Assembly (NCBI GenBank): GCA_963731585.1
Contig: CAVSWC010000003.1
Coordinates: 372,001-436,000 of the forward strand
Direction of reading: 5' to 3'
Length of the DNA: 64,000 nt
From: CANKHA01 sp963731585
GTDB taxonomy: Bacteria > Pseudomonadota > Alphaproteobacteria > Rhizobiales > Xanthobacteraceae
Shown: positions 27,103 through 35,735 of the stretch, piece after piece
Layout: each line of letters starts with the position of its first letter
Numbering within the stretch: position 1 is the stretch's first letter
Notes under the pieces: model-generated
What the model was told of the DNA's origin: nothing
The model's database searches: none
Seen by the model: only the letters and a program-made list of their open reading frames with translations
Translations under genes and position numbers: made by a program

Positions 27103-28227
27103 TCAAAACACCACGACCTGTCGCACCGCCTTGCCCTCATTCAGCCGGTCGAAACCCGCATTGATTTCGTCGAGCCGCAGGCGGCCACTCATCAGCCGGT
27201 CGACCGGCAATTTGCCGCCGCGATAGAGCTCGATGTAGCGCGGCAGGTCGCGCACCGGCACGCAGGTGCCGATGTAACTGCCCTTCACGGTACGTTCCTC
27301 GGCGACCAGGTTGGCCTGGGGCAGCGCAAAGGTGTGGTTCGGAGGTGGCAGGCCGGCCGTTACGGTGGTCCCTCCACGGCGCGTGATCCGGTAGGCCACG
27401 TCCATGGCGCGGACTGATCCGGCCATCTCGAAGGCAAACTCGACTCCGCCATTTGTAGCCGAACGGATCGCTTCGACCGCGTCGGGATTACTCGAATTGA
27501 AAGTATCCGTCGCGCCGAGCTGGCGTGCGAGTCCGAGCTTTTCGTCTGACAGGTCGACCGCAACGATTCGCCGCGCACCCACCGCGACCGCGCCGAGGAG
27601 CGAACTCAAGCCCACGCCGCCGAGACCGATGACGGCGACGCTCGAGCCGGCCGAAACCCTGGCGGTGTTGATGACTGCGCCCACGCCGGTGAGCACGGCG
27701 CAGCCGAACAAGGCGGCTTCGTCGAACGGCAGTTCGCGGTCGATTTTCACCAGCGAGCGGCGGGAGACGGTTGCGTATTCCGCAAAGGCCGAAACGCCAA
27801 GATGATGATGCACGTCGGCGCCGTTGCGATGCAGCCGCCGTTCGCCCGACAGGAGCGTGCCGGCCCCATTGGCGACGGCACCGGGCTCGCACAGCGCCGG
27901 GCGGCCCTCCGCGCAGGGCAGGCAATGCCCGCAACTCGGCACGAATACCATCACCACATGGTCGCCGACCTTGAGATCGTCGACGCCTGGTCCGAGCTTT
28001 TCCGCAATCCCGGCAGCCTCATGGCCGAGCACCATCGGCGTCGGGCGCGGACGATTGCCGTCGATCACCGACAGGTCGGAATGGCACAGGCCGGCAGCGC
28101 CGATCTTAACCAGCACCTCGCCTTGGCCCGGCGGATCAAGCTCGACCTCCTCGATCGCGAGCGGCTTGGATTTCGCATACGGCGGCTCGACGCCCATCCG
28201 GTTGAGTACGGCAGCCTTGATCTTCAT
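27103..28227 (-). CDS. Zinc-dependent medium-chain alcohol dehydrogenase
   Basis: A 374-residue MDR enzyme with catalytic zinc ligands in GAAGLCHSDLSVI and GHEAAG. The structural zinc lobe is SCGHCLPCAEGRPALC. The NAD-binding turn is VIGLGGVGLSSLLGAVAVGA, with an acidic residue after the second strand (VAVDLSDEK), favouring NAD. It resembles the class III/AdhC branch (S-(hydroxymethyl)glutathione dehydrogenase-like). Position ahead of phaE and one base from it suggests it oxidises an alcohol or reduces an aldehyde feeding the PHA or fermentation route. The substrate is not determined by sequence. Confidence 0.92.
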   Translation of the reverse strand: MKIKAAVLNRMGVEPPYAKSKPLAIEEVELDPPGQGEVLVKIGAAGLCHSDLSVIDGNRPRPTPMVLGHEAAGIAEKLGPGVDDLKVGDHVVMVFVPSCGHCLPCAEGRPALCEPGAVANGAGTLLSGERRLHRNGADVHHHLGVSAFAEYATVSRRSLVKIDRELPFDEAALFGCAVLTGVGAVINTARVSAGSSVAVIGLGGVGLSSLLGAVAVGARRIVAVDLSDEKLGLARQLGATDTFNSSNPDAVEAIRSATNGGVEFAFEMAGSVRAMDVAYRITRRGGTTVTAGLPPPNHTFALPQANLVAEERTVKGSYIGTCVPVRDLPRYIELYRGGKLPVDRLMSGRLRLDEINAGFDRLNEGKAVRQVVVF

Positions 28228-28303
28228 GAAGTCATGTCCCGCACAAGTCTGTCTTCAGGGCAGTGCGACGCCCCGAAGCCGCAATCCCGTTGTCAACGTC
28301 GCC

Positions 28304-28594
28304 TCAGCCATGGAAGCGCGAGATCGCGTCTACCCAGCCGCGTTGTAGTTCGACAAAGGCCTTCTGGCTCGACATGGCCATGTCCTTCCAAGCCACTTCG
28401 CTTGCGCTGCGCACCCGGTCCGCGAGCTTCTGCGCCTCGATCGCCTGGGCTTCCATCTGTTCCATGGCCTTCTTGTACTCGCTGCGCGCCTTTTCGCCGG
28501 CCTGCTCCATCCGCTCCTGATAGTCCTTCGCCTGCGCTCGCCAGACGTCGCCCTGGGCCTTCAGTTGATCAGCGAAATTCTGCTTGAGCGTCAT
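28304..28594 (-). CDS. Phasin-like coiled-coil protein
   Basis: A 96-residue, almost wholly helical protein: MTLKQNFADQLKAQGDVWRA, YQERMEQAGEKARSEYKKAM and EAQAIEAQKLADRVRSASE. Alternating charged and small residues give an amphipathic coiled coil with no signal peptide. AAGAGGAG stands just before the ATG. Next to a PHA synthase operon this most likely coats storage granules, like phasins. I cannot show direct homology to a named phasin family, so the call rests on composition and context. Confidence 0.6.
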   Translation of the reverse strand: MTLKQNFADQLKAQGDVWRAQAKDYQERMEQAGEKARSEYKKAMEQMEAQAIEAQKLADRVRSASEVAWKDMAMSSQKAFVELQRGWVDAISRFHG

Positions 28595-28626
28595 GATGAT
28601 CTCCTCTTGCTGGGGTAAACAAAAAA

Positions 28627-30273
28627 CTAAGCCACCTCCGGCACGCGCCCGCTCAACTCTTCGATGAGAACCCGCGTGTTCTCAGCGTAATCGATGGGAG
28701 TCGTGACGAGGTGTACGCCCGTGTCCTTGAAGGCGGCTTCGAGCGTCGGCACGAGATCGTCCGTGCGCTGCACGCGGTGCCCGATCGCGCCGTACGATTC
28801 CGCGTATTTTACGAAGTCCGGATTGCCGAAGGTAAGACCCCAGTCGGGGAATTGATCGACCGCTTGCTTCCAGCGGATCATGCCGTAGGCGGAATCTTCC
28901 AAGATCAACACGACAAGGTTCAATCCCAGCCGCACCGCGGTCTCCATCTCCTGGGAGTTCATCATGAACCCGCCATCGCCGCATACGGCGAGGACGCGGC
29001 GGTTCGGATACAGCATGGATGCCATTATCGCCGAAGGCAGGCCGGCACCCATCGTCGCCAGCGCATTATCAAGTAGCAGTGTATTCGCCACGTGGGTGCG
29101 GTAGTTGCGCGCGAACCAAATTTTGTACATGCCGTTGTCGAGGCAGACGATGCCGTCCTGGGGCATGACCTTGCGCACGTCGCGCACGATGCGCTGCGGC
29201 GTCGGCGGGAAGCGCGCCTCATCGGCACGGTCTTTGATGCGCCCGAGGATTTCCGCGCGTAGCCCGGTGAAGGCTGGATCGATCTTCAACTTGTGTTCGA
29301 TGCGATCCGCAAGCAACGCGAGGCTTGGGCCCACATCGCCGACCACCTCTGCATGGGGAAAGTAAACCTGCTCCACGTTCGCCGGCGTGAAGCCGATGTG
29401 GATCACCTTTGGACCGTCCGGGCCCATGATGAAGGGTGGCTTCTCCACCGTATCATGGCCGATCGCGATGATGAGGTCGGCGCGGTCGACCGCCCGGTGA
29501 ACATAGTCGCCCGACGACAAGGCCGCAGTGCCCATATAGAGATTGGCGCCGCCGGTCACAGAGCCCTTGCCCATCTGCGTGTTGAAGAAAGGAATGCGCA
29601 CGCGCCGCACGAAGCTCGACAGCGGCTCGACCAGCTTGGGCCTGCTCGAACCGGCGCCCAACATGATGAGGGGGCGCTCGGCCTTGAGGATCATGTCGGC
29701 TGCCCGATCGAGCGCAACCGCCGGCGCCACTGGCAAGTCGATCGGATGCGGCGGGATCAGCGGGGCCGCGTCAACTTCATCGGCCGCGACGTCTTCCGGC
29801 AATTCGAGGTGTACGGGACCCGGGCGTTCCTCCTGGGCAACGCGAAAGGCGTCGCGCACCAGAGTTGGTATGCTGGCCGCGCTGACAATCTGCCGCGTCA
29901 TCTTGGTGAGCGGGCGCATCGATGCGATCACGTCAACGATCTGAAAGCGCGCCTGCTTCGAAGTCATGATCGCTTTCTGGCCGGTGAGCATGATCATTGG
30001 CATGGCCCCGAGATGGGCGAAGGCGGCGCCTGTCGCGAGGTTCAAGGCGCCCGGCCCGAGCGTCGAGATGCAGACGCCGGCTCGGCCGGTCAGCCGGCCG
30101 TGCGTCGCTGCCATAAACGCCGCGCTCTGCTCGTGCCGGGTCAGGACAAGTTCGATGCGCGAATTGCGCAGCGATTCCACTACGTCGAGGTTCTCCTCGC
30201 CCGGAACGCCGAAGATGCGGTCGACGCCCTCGTTCTCTAGCGCGGCGACCAGCAGATCGGAACCTTTGGCCAT
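28627..30273 (-). CDS. Thiamine-diphosphate enzyme, acetolactate synthase large-subunit family
   Basis: The 548-residue ThDP enzyme has the activating Glu48 in TRHEQSAAFMAATHGRLTGR, a central domain (PLIMLGAGSSRPKLVEPLSS), and the ThDP/Mg motif CGDGGFMMNSQEMETAVRLG ending VVLILEDSAYGMIRWKQAV. It resembles catabolic acetolactate synthase (AlsS-like) and other IlvB relatives. No small regulatory subunit gene is adjacent, consistent with a catabolic form. It heads the minus-strand PHA-type cluster, 32 bases upstream of the phasin-like gene, so it may divert pyruvate, but another 2-oxoacid reaction is possible. Confidence 0.85.
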   Translation of the reverse strand: MAKGSDLLVAALENEGVDRIFGVPGEENLDVVESLRNSRIELVLTRHEQSAAFMAATHGRLTGRAGVCISTLGPGALNLATGAAFAHLGAMPMIMLTGQKAIMTSKQARFQIVDVIASMRPLTKMTRQIVSAASIPTLVRDAFRVAQEERPGPVHLELPEDVAADEVDAAPLIPPHPIDLPVAPAVALDRAADMILKAERPLIMLGAGSSRPKLVEPLSSFVRRVRIPFFNTQMGKGSVTGGANLYMGTAALSSGDYVHRAVDRADLIIAIGHDTVEKPPFIMGPDGPKVIHIGFTPANVEQVYFPHAEVVGDVGPSLALLADRIEHKLKIDPAFTGLRAEILGRIKDRADEARFPPTPQRIVRDVRKVMPQDGIVCLDNGMYKIWFARNYRTHVANTLLLDNALATMGAGLPSAIMASMLYPNRRVLAVCGDGGFMMNSQEMETAVRLGLNLVVLILEDSAYGMIRWKQAVDQFPDWGLTFGNPDFVKYAESYGAIGHRVQRTDDLVPTLEAAFKDTGVHLVTTPIDYAENTRVLIEELSGRVPEVA

Positions 30274-30502
30274 TTTTCAATCTCCGTATTCAGAGGTTCA
30301 GTCTTCCGTTGACGGATGACCGCTTCCGAACCTCCTCCGTCCCCTCGTTCACCCGGTTCTGGCCGAGCTATATCGCGCGGGTGCTGCGCTGCCTGAGGCG
30401 CTGGGAGGCGAGAACACCGGCGAACTGATCAGGCCCTCGTTGACGCCATAGTCCTGGTCCCAGGGGGAGCTTGCAGCGATACCGGCGTTCTCGGCAAGCG
30501 GG

Positions 30503-30532
30503 AAAAAGCCCGGTCGGAAAGACCGGGCTTTT
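30503..30532 (-). terminator. Rho-independent terminator of the initiator tRNA
   Basis: Stem GCCCGGTC/GACCGGGC (30508-30515 with 30521-30528) with a TTTCC-type loop on the minus strand is followed by a run of five T. It lies 17 bases beyond the tRNA 3' end. Confidence 0.85.
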
Positions 30533-30548
30533 GCTCAGCAAATTATGG

Positions 30549-30625
<77 letters not shown>

Positions 30626-30955
30626 GAAATGGGAAGCGCGGGACCCTGCCCGCGCCGTGCTCCTATGTAGCAGTGACCGTTTGTCTTTGGAAGGGCGGCT
30701 GCGAAAGGTTTTTGCTGCCTGTGCCAGCGCCTGCGGGCGGAGAAACGCCGACCTCGATCTGGCCCGTTGCACCCAAATCGCCTGGCTTCCCGCCAGAGCG
30801 AAAGGCTTCGCTCTTCCCCTGTTACCGGCTTTTGTCGTATGGAATAATCTGCCGGAACCTCAGTCAGACCGGCCAAATACCCCAAAGGGGCAAGATCAAG
30901 ACATCAACCTCGACCGCATAAGCCCGAGGTTGCTCTAGGGAGCATAGGGTAAGTC
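30626..30955. promoter_or_regulatory. Intergenic region and 5' hairpin before the second tctA
   Basis: This 330-base stretch holds the tRNA promoter on one side and the leader of tctA on the other. At 30905-30932 a perfect 8-base inverted repeat, CAACCTCG and CGAGGTTG with a 12-base loop, ends 23 bases before the tctA ATG. It could be a leader hairpin or an operator. I see no gene here. Confidence 0.4.
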
Positions 30956-32473
30956 ATGATTGAGATTATGTTCAGCGCGCTTTACGCGATGCTGACGTCG
31001 CCCAGCACTATGGGGCTGATGCTCCTTGCGGTCTTCTTCGGGCTCATCGTAGGCGTAACGCCGGGCATTGGCGGCCGGTTGTCGATTGCGCTCGCCATCC
31101 CCTTCGTCTTCGGAATGGAAATGATCCCGGGCGCCGTCTTCCTGCTGACGATGCACGCGGTGAACGGCACCAGCGGACAAATCTCCAGCATCCTGTTCGG
31201 AGTTCCCGGCGACGGCGACGACGCTGCCACCACCATCGATGGTTACCCGATGGCCAAGAAGGGCGAGGCCGGACGCGCCCTGGGAGCCAGCATCACGGCG
31301 TCGGGCGTCGGCGGCATCATCGGCGCGATTGTCTTCGCGATTATGATCCCTGTGCTCGAGCCGATCGTGCTGTCGTTCAGCCCGGCCGAATTCTTCCTGC
31401 TGGCGGTGATGGGCATCACCTTCATCGCCTTCCTTGCCGGCGGCAATCAGATCTTCAAAGGCATCATCGTCGGCCTGTTCGGGATGATGCTGGCGACCAT
31501 CGGCACCGACCCATACACCGGCACGCCGCGCTACGCCGGCGACCTCCTCTTCCTGTGGGACGGCATCAGCCTGGTGACCGCCGTGCTCGCGATTTTCGCC
31601 ATCCCCGAAATGGTCGCACTTGCCATCAAGGGCGGATCGATTTCCGCGGTGTCGATGGAAACGGCGAATTTTTCCTATCGGCAGTTGTTCCAAGGCGTCA
31701 TGGAAGTTCCGCGGCATTGGTGGCTCGTGTTGCGCACCTCGATTATCGGCGCGATTATCGGCATGATACCGGGCCTCGGCGGCTCCGCGGCCGCCTGGAT
31801 GTGCTACGGCCATGCGGTTCAGACCTCGAAGCATCCGGAACGGTTCGGCAAGGGCGCGGTGGAAGGCGTGATCGCGCCGGAAACCGCGAGCAATGCCAAA
31901 GAGGGCGGCTCACTGCTTCCAACGCTGTTTTTCGGCATTCCAGGCAGTTCAGGCATGGCCGTGCTGATGGGCGCCTTCCTGATCCTTGGTATTCAGCCCG
32001 GTCCCGCCATGCTCACCACCCACCTCGACGTGGTGTGGACCCTGATGTGGGCGCTTATCGTCGGCAACCTGATCGCGGTCTGCTTCCTGCTGTTCATCAA
32101 TCGCTGGGTCGCGATGCTCACTTTCGTGAACGCGACGATGCTGGTTCCTTTCATCCTCGTGCTGGCGGTGAGCGGCGCTTATATCAACGAAGGTCAATGG
32201 CAGAACCTGGTTGTCCTGCTCGTCATCAGCATCGTCGGTTACGGCCTGCTGCGCTTTAACTGGCCGCGCGCGCCGTTTGTCATCGGGCTCGTGCTTGGAA
32301 GGATATCGGAGGAATTGCTGCACAAGGCGCTTGGGCTTTGGGGATGGCAGTTCTTCACGCGTCCGCTGTCACTTGTTCTTATCGGATTGATCGTGGCAAC
32401 GATTGTCTTCGCGATCTACCGAGGGCGTAAGCCGCCGCCGCGCTACGCCGAACAAGTTGGGGTACCGTCGTGA
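30956..32473 (+). CDS. tctA: TTT transporter large permease subunit (TctA family), receptor-array locus
   Basis: The 505-residue polytopic protein has GLIVGVTPGIGGRLSIALAI, NGTSGQISSILFGVPGDGDD, GYPMAKKGEAGRAL and the second repeat GMIPGLGGSAAAWMCYG with APETASNAKEGGSLLPTLFF. These are the TctA family motifs. It differs clearly from the oxalate-locus tctA (for example GVPGDGDD where that one has NIPGEPWS), so it belongs to another TTT subfamily. It is the only large permease ahead of six receptor genes. The stop overlaps the tctB start (GTGA). Confidence 0.95.
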   Translation: MIEIMFSALYAMLTSPSTMGLMLLAVFFGLIVGVTPGIGGRLSIALAIPFVFGMEMIPGAVFLLTMHAVNGTSGQISSILFGVPGDGDDAATTIDGYPMAKKGEAGRALGASITASGVGGIIGAIVFAIMIPVLEPIVLSFSPAEFFLLAVMGITFIAFLAGGNQIFKGIIVGLFGMMLATIGTDPYTGTPRYAGDLLFLWDGISLVTAVLAIFAIPEMVALAIKGGSISAVSMETANFSYRQLFQGVMEVPRHWWLVLRTSIIGAIIGMIPGLGGSAAAWMCYGHAVQTSKHPERFGKGAVEGVIAPETASNAKEGGSLLPTLFFGIPGSSGMAVLMGAFLILGIQPGPAMLTTHLDVVWTLMWALIVGNLIAVCFLLFINRWVAMLTFVNATMLVPFILVLAVSGAYINEGQWQNLVVLLVISIVGYGLLRFNWPRAPFVIGLVLGRISEELLHKALGLWGWQFFTRPLSLVLIGLIVATIVFAIYRGRKPPPRYAEQVGVPS

Positions 32474-33027
32474 GATATTCCCGCTTCGTCATGACCCTTC
32501 TGATGCTGACCATCTTTACGGTGATGGTGGCGATATCCAGCCAGTATCCGGCCGGCGCCCGATTCATGACATTTGTGGTGGGCTTTCCGGCGATCGCGCT
32601 CTGCCTTTTGCAACTCGTCCTCGATCTGCGTGAATGGCGGAGCGAGACCGCGCGCGCAACGGTCGGCGAGATGGCTGGGGTACCGTCCAATGTCTCCGGC
32701 GTGGCAGTTGATCCCTCGCTGCAGATGCAGATGAATGCAGATGGTCTTGCGGTGGAGTACACGCCGGACGTGGTCCGCAAGGAGAAGATCGTTTGGGGCT
32801 ATATCTTCGCCCTGATCGGATCGATCCTGCTTTTCGGCTTCTACATCACGGTGCCGATATTCCTGGTGGTTTTCCTGCGCTTTTACGCGCAAGCCCGCTG
32901 GCACATGGCGATACTGCTTCCGGCCGCCGTCTCAGCCTTCCTTTATGTGATGCTGGGATACGTATTCCGAATGACGCTGCATAGGGGCTTCGTCACGGAA
33001 TATCTGTTGGACCGCATCAGCGGCTAA
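32470..33027 (+). CDS. tctB: TTT transporter small permease subunit (TctB family), receptor-array locus
   Basis: A 185-residue membrane protein with segments FVMTLLMLTIFTVMVAIS, FMTFVVGFPAIALCLLQLV, WGYIFALIGSILLFGFYIT and MAILLPAAVSAFLYVMLGYV. A hydrophilic stretch of about 50 residues separates the second and third segments, longer than in many TctB proteins. The GTG start at 32470 overlaps the tctA stop by four bases, so the two are translationally coupled. It is followed after 130 bases by the first receptor. Confidence 0.9.
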   Translation: MRYSRFVMTLLMLTIFTVMVAISSQYPAGARFMTFVVGFPAIALCLLQLVLDLREWRSETARATVGEMAGVPSNVSGVAVDPSLQMQMNADGLAVEYTPDVVRKEKIVWGYIFALIGSILLFGFYITVPIFLVVFLRFYAQARWHMAILLPAAVSAFLYVMLGYVFRMTLHRGFVTEYLLDRISG

Positions 33028-33157
33028 TTGCCTTCTTGCGGATAACCTTCAATCACCTAGATTCGAACCATGACAGGCGGGCCATTAGCTGATGCTTCCA
33101 GGACGGCAGCACGGCTGCTTGAACCCAAAACTGGTCCAAAAAACTTAGGAGGAAACG

Positions 33158-34387
33158 ATGTTCAACGACGGGAAACGGTTATCCCTCGGCGCGGGTGTAA
33201 TGGCGGCCGCGGTCTTGGCTGCCGGCGCCGCGCAGGCGCAAACGGGCGCGGATTTCTATAAAGGCAAGACGGTCAATTACATCGTCTCCACCGCACCCGG
33301 CGGCGGCTACGATCTCTATGGCCGGCTGATCGCCGAATACATGCAGAAATACCTGCCGGGCTCCACCTTCGTGGTGAAGAATATCCCCGGCGCCGGGCAT
33401 CTCATCGGCGCCAACACGATCTACGCCTCGAGGCCGGACGGGTTGACGATCGGCACCTTCAATACCGGCCTCATCTACAATCAACTCATCCAGGCCGAGG
33501 GCGTGAAGTTCGATCTCACCAAGATGTCCTGGATCGGCAAGGCCGCTTCCGAGCCGCGCGTGTTCGTGGTCGGCGCGCAATCGCAGATCAAGACTTTCGC
33601 CGAGTTGGTCGCGCAGAAAGAGCCGGTGAACTTCGCCACCTCCGGCATCGGCAGCTCGAACTATGTCGAGATCAATTCTCTGACCAACATCCTGAAGCTG
33701 CCGGTCAAGGTGCTGACCGGCTACAACGGCAACGACGACCAGCTCGCCATGCGGCGCGGCGAAACCACTGGCGGCATGGGCTCGCGCTCCTCCTTCGAGC
33801 AGTTCGTGAAGAACGGCTACGGCCGCTTCATCGCCCAGATCGGCGGAACGGAAAAAGACGTTCCGCAACTCAGGGATCAAATCAAGGATCCCAACGGCCA
33901 GTCGATCGTTGCGCTGATCCAGTCGCAAGGCGACATCGCCCGCCTGACTGCTGGCCCACCCGACATTCCGGCCGACCGTCTGGCCGCCTTGCGCAACGCC
34001 TACAAGAAGGCATTGGAGGACAAGGAGCTGCAAGCCAAGGCCGAGAAACTCGACCGCCCGATCGATCCGGCCTACGGCGACGACGTCTTGCGGCTGATCA
34101 AGGAAGCGCTCAACCAGAAACCCGAAGTCATCGCCGTACTGAAGGCCGCGCTGGAAAAGAAAGACGAAAGCCCCGCGGCCAAAGGCACGGTTGCCGAATG
34201 GGACGGCCGCGCCAAGCTGAAGCTAAAGCTGGCCGATGGCAAGGAACTCGAGGCGGCCGTATCCGGCTCGCGCACCGAGATCGTGATCGCCGGCCAGAAG
34301 GCCGAGCGCGAGAAGCTCAAGGTGGGGATGAGCTGCGAAGTCTCAGGGCCGCCCGGCGGCGAGGCAACCAAGGTGGCCTGCAACTAG
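33158..34387 (+). CDS. Tandem TTT receptor 1, with C-terminal tail domain
   Basis: The 409-residue secreted Bug-type receptor has signal peptide MFNDGKRLSLGAGVMAAAVL ending GAAQAQ. The pocket region is STAPGGGYDLYGRLIAEYMQ and VVKNIPGAGHLIGANTIY. At about residue 335 a short Lys/Asp/Ala linker leads to a tail of about 67 residues: GTVAEWDGRAKLKLKLADGK, VSGSRTEIVIAGQKAERE, KVGMSCEVSGPPGGEATKVA, Cys-Asn at the end. The tail has two cysteines likely to form a disulfide in the periplasm. TTAGGAGG precedes the ATG. It is the first of six paralogues behind tctAB. Confidence 0.95.
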   Translation: MFNDGKRLSLGAGVMAAAVLAAGAAQAQTGADFYKGKTVNYIVSTAPGGGYDLYGRLIAEYMQKYLPGSTFVVKNIPGAGHLIGANTIYASRPDGLTIGTFNTGLIYNQLIQAEGVKFDLTKMSWIGKAASEPRVFVVGAQSQIKTFAELVAQKEPVNFATSGIGSSNYVEINSLTNILKLPVKVLTGYNGNDDQLAMRRGETTGGMGSRSSFEQFVKNGYGRFIAQIGGTEKDVPQLRDQIKDPNGQSIVALIQSQGDIARLTAGPPDIPADRLAALRNAYKKALEDKELQAKAEKLDRPIDPAYGDDVLRLIKEALNQKPEVIAVLKAALEKKDESPAAKGTVAEWDGRAKLKLKLADGKELEAAVSGSRTEIVIAGQKAEREKLKVGMSCEVSGPPGGEATKVACN

Positions 34388-34389
34388 CG

Positions 34390-34434
34390 CATGATCCGGC
34401 GAAGTGGGAACCGGTTCGCCGACAAGATTATGCG
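34390..34434. repeat. Rhizobial-type palindromic repeat with an inverted partial copy downstream
   Basis: GCATGATCCGGCGAAGTGGG then AACCGGTTCGCCGACAAG and ATTATGC form one nearly complete palindromic element. A partial opposite-facing copy, AAAACCGGTACCCACTTTTG, lies at about 34468-34487. The pattern matches dispersed repeats of Bradyrhizobium-like genomes. It fills part of the 255-base gap between receptors 1 and 2. Confidence 0.75.
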
Positions 34435-34642
34435 CCACTTAATACTTGGCGCGCAGCCGGACTCAAAACCGGTACCCACTTTTGTTGGCTGCGCGCGTGA
34501 CGAAGCGAGTGGGGCCGGTGTAAAATCCCGGCCCCACTGCTAACAACGGCCAAAGAAGCCGAAGCAACAAAAACCAGCCTGCTGAACCACGCACGCACCA
34601 CCGGTCAGCGAGGGCAAGGGTCGAAACCGAGGGAGGACGGTC

Positions 34643-35662
34643 ATGCGCGCGCTGTTGCGCAGATTCTTGTTTGCCGGTGCCGTGGCCGCGATCAGCATGT
34701 CCGCCCCGTCCGCGATGGCGCAAACCGGCGCGGATTTCTACAAAGGAAAAACCGTCACTTACATCGTCGCCACCTCGCCGGGCGGCGGCTACGACCTCTA
34801 CGGCCGGCTGGTGGCGGACTTCATGCAGAAATACCTGCCCGGCTCCACCTTCGTGGTGAAGAATCTTCCGGGCGCGGGTCATCTCGTCGGCACCAACACG
34901 ATCTATGCGTCGAAGCCCGACGGCTTGACGATCGGCACTTTCAACACCGGCCTGATTTACAACCAGCTGCTCGGGCTCGACGGCGTGAGGTTCGATCTCA
35001 ACAAGATGTCATGGATCGGCAAGGCCGCGTCCGATCCGCGGGTCCTCACCGTGCACCCGGACCTGCCGATCAAGACCTTCAAGGAGTTGCAGGCGTGGAA
35101 GGGTGAGCCGATCAACTTCTCCACCGCCGGTGTCGGTAGCGCGGCCTATGTCGAAACGGCAATGCTGAGCAAGGCTCTAAAGCTCCCGGTCAAAATCGTG
35201 ACCGGCTACAATGGCACGGAAGATTCCCTGGCGATGCGCCGCGGCGAAGTGAAGGGGTCGATCGCCTCCCGCTCGTCCTGGGAACAGTTCGTGAAGAACG
35301 GCTACGGCCGCTTCATTGTGCAGATCGGCGGCACGCACAAAGATCTACCGCAGCTTGCCGCTCAGGTTTCCGATCCCGACGCCAAGGCCCTGATCGCGCT
35401 GGTGCAAAGCCAGGGCGATATCGCGCGCCTGACCGCCGGCCCGCCGGATATTCCCGCTGATCGCCTTGCCGCGCTGCGCGAGGCCTATAAGAAAGCAATG
35501 CAAGATCCCGAGCTGCAGGCGAAAGCCGAAAAGCTCGAGCGCCCCGTCGAACCCGCCTTCGGTGAGGACGTCCTCAGAATGGTGCAAGCCGCGCTCAACC
35601 AGAGTCCGGAAACCGTCGCGATCCTCAAGGAGGCCATGTCGGCCAAGGACAACCCCAAGTGA
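34643..35662 (+). CDS. Tandem TTT receptor 2, without tail domain
   Basis: The 339-residue receptor has signal peptide MRALLRRFLFAGAVAAISMS ending SAMAQ. The core repeats the array motifs ATSPGGGYDLYGRLVADFMQ, KNLPGAGHLVGTNTIYASKP and GTFNTGLIYNQLLGLDGVRF. It stops after ILKEAMSAKDNPK with no tail. GGGAGGA before the ATG supports the start. A 255-base gap with a palindromic repeat separates it from receptor 1, so it could have its own promoter. The core remains near-identical in plan to receptors 1 and 3-6, marking recent duplication. Confidence 0.95.
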   Translation: MRALLRRFLFAGAVAAISMSAPSAMAQTGADFYKGKTVTYIVATSPGGGYDLYGRLVADFMQKYLPGSTFVVKNLPGAGHLVGTNTIYASKPDGLTIGTFNTGLIYNQLLGLDGVRFDLNKMSWIGKAASDPRVLTVHPDLPIKTFKELQAWKGEPINFSTAGVGSAAYVETAMLSKALKLPVKIVTGYNGTEDSLAMRRGEVKGSIASRSSWEQFVKNGYGRFIVQIGGTHKDLPQLAAQVSDPDAKALIALVQSQGDIARLTAGPPDIPADRLAALREAYKKAMQDPELQAKAEKLERPVEPAFGEDVLRMVQAALNQSPETVAILKEAMSAKDNPK

Positions 35663-35735
35663 GCGATGACTGAGTTTGCTGCGCCGGGGCGCGCCCGAAG
35701 CGGACCGGCGCCGGAAAGATAACGCAGGTGAATAC

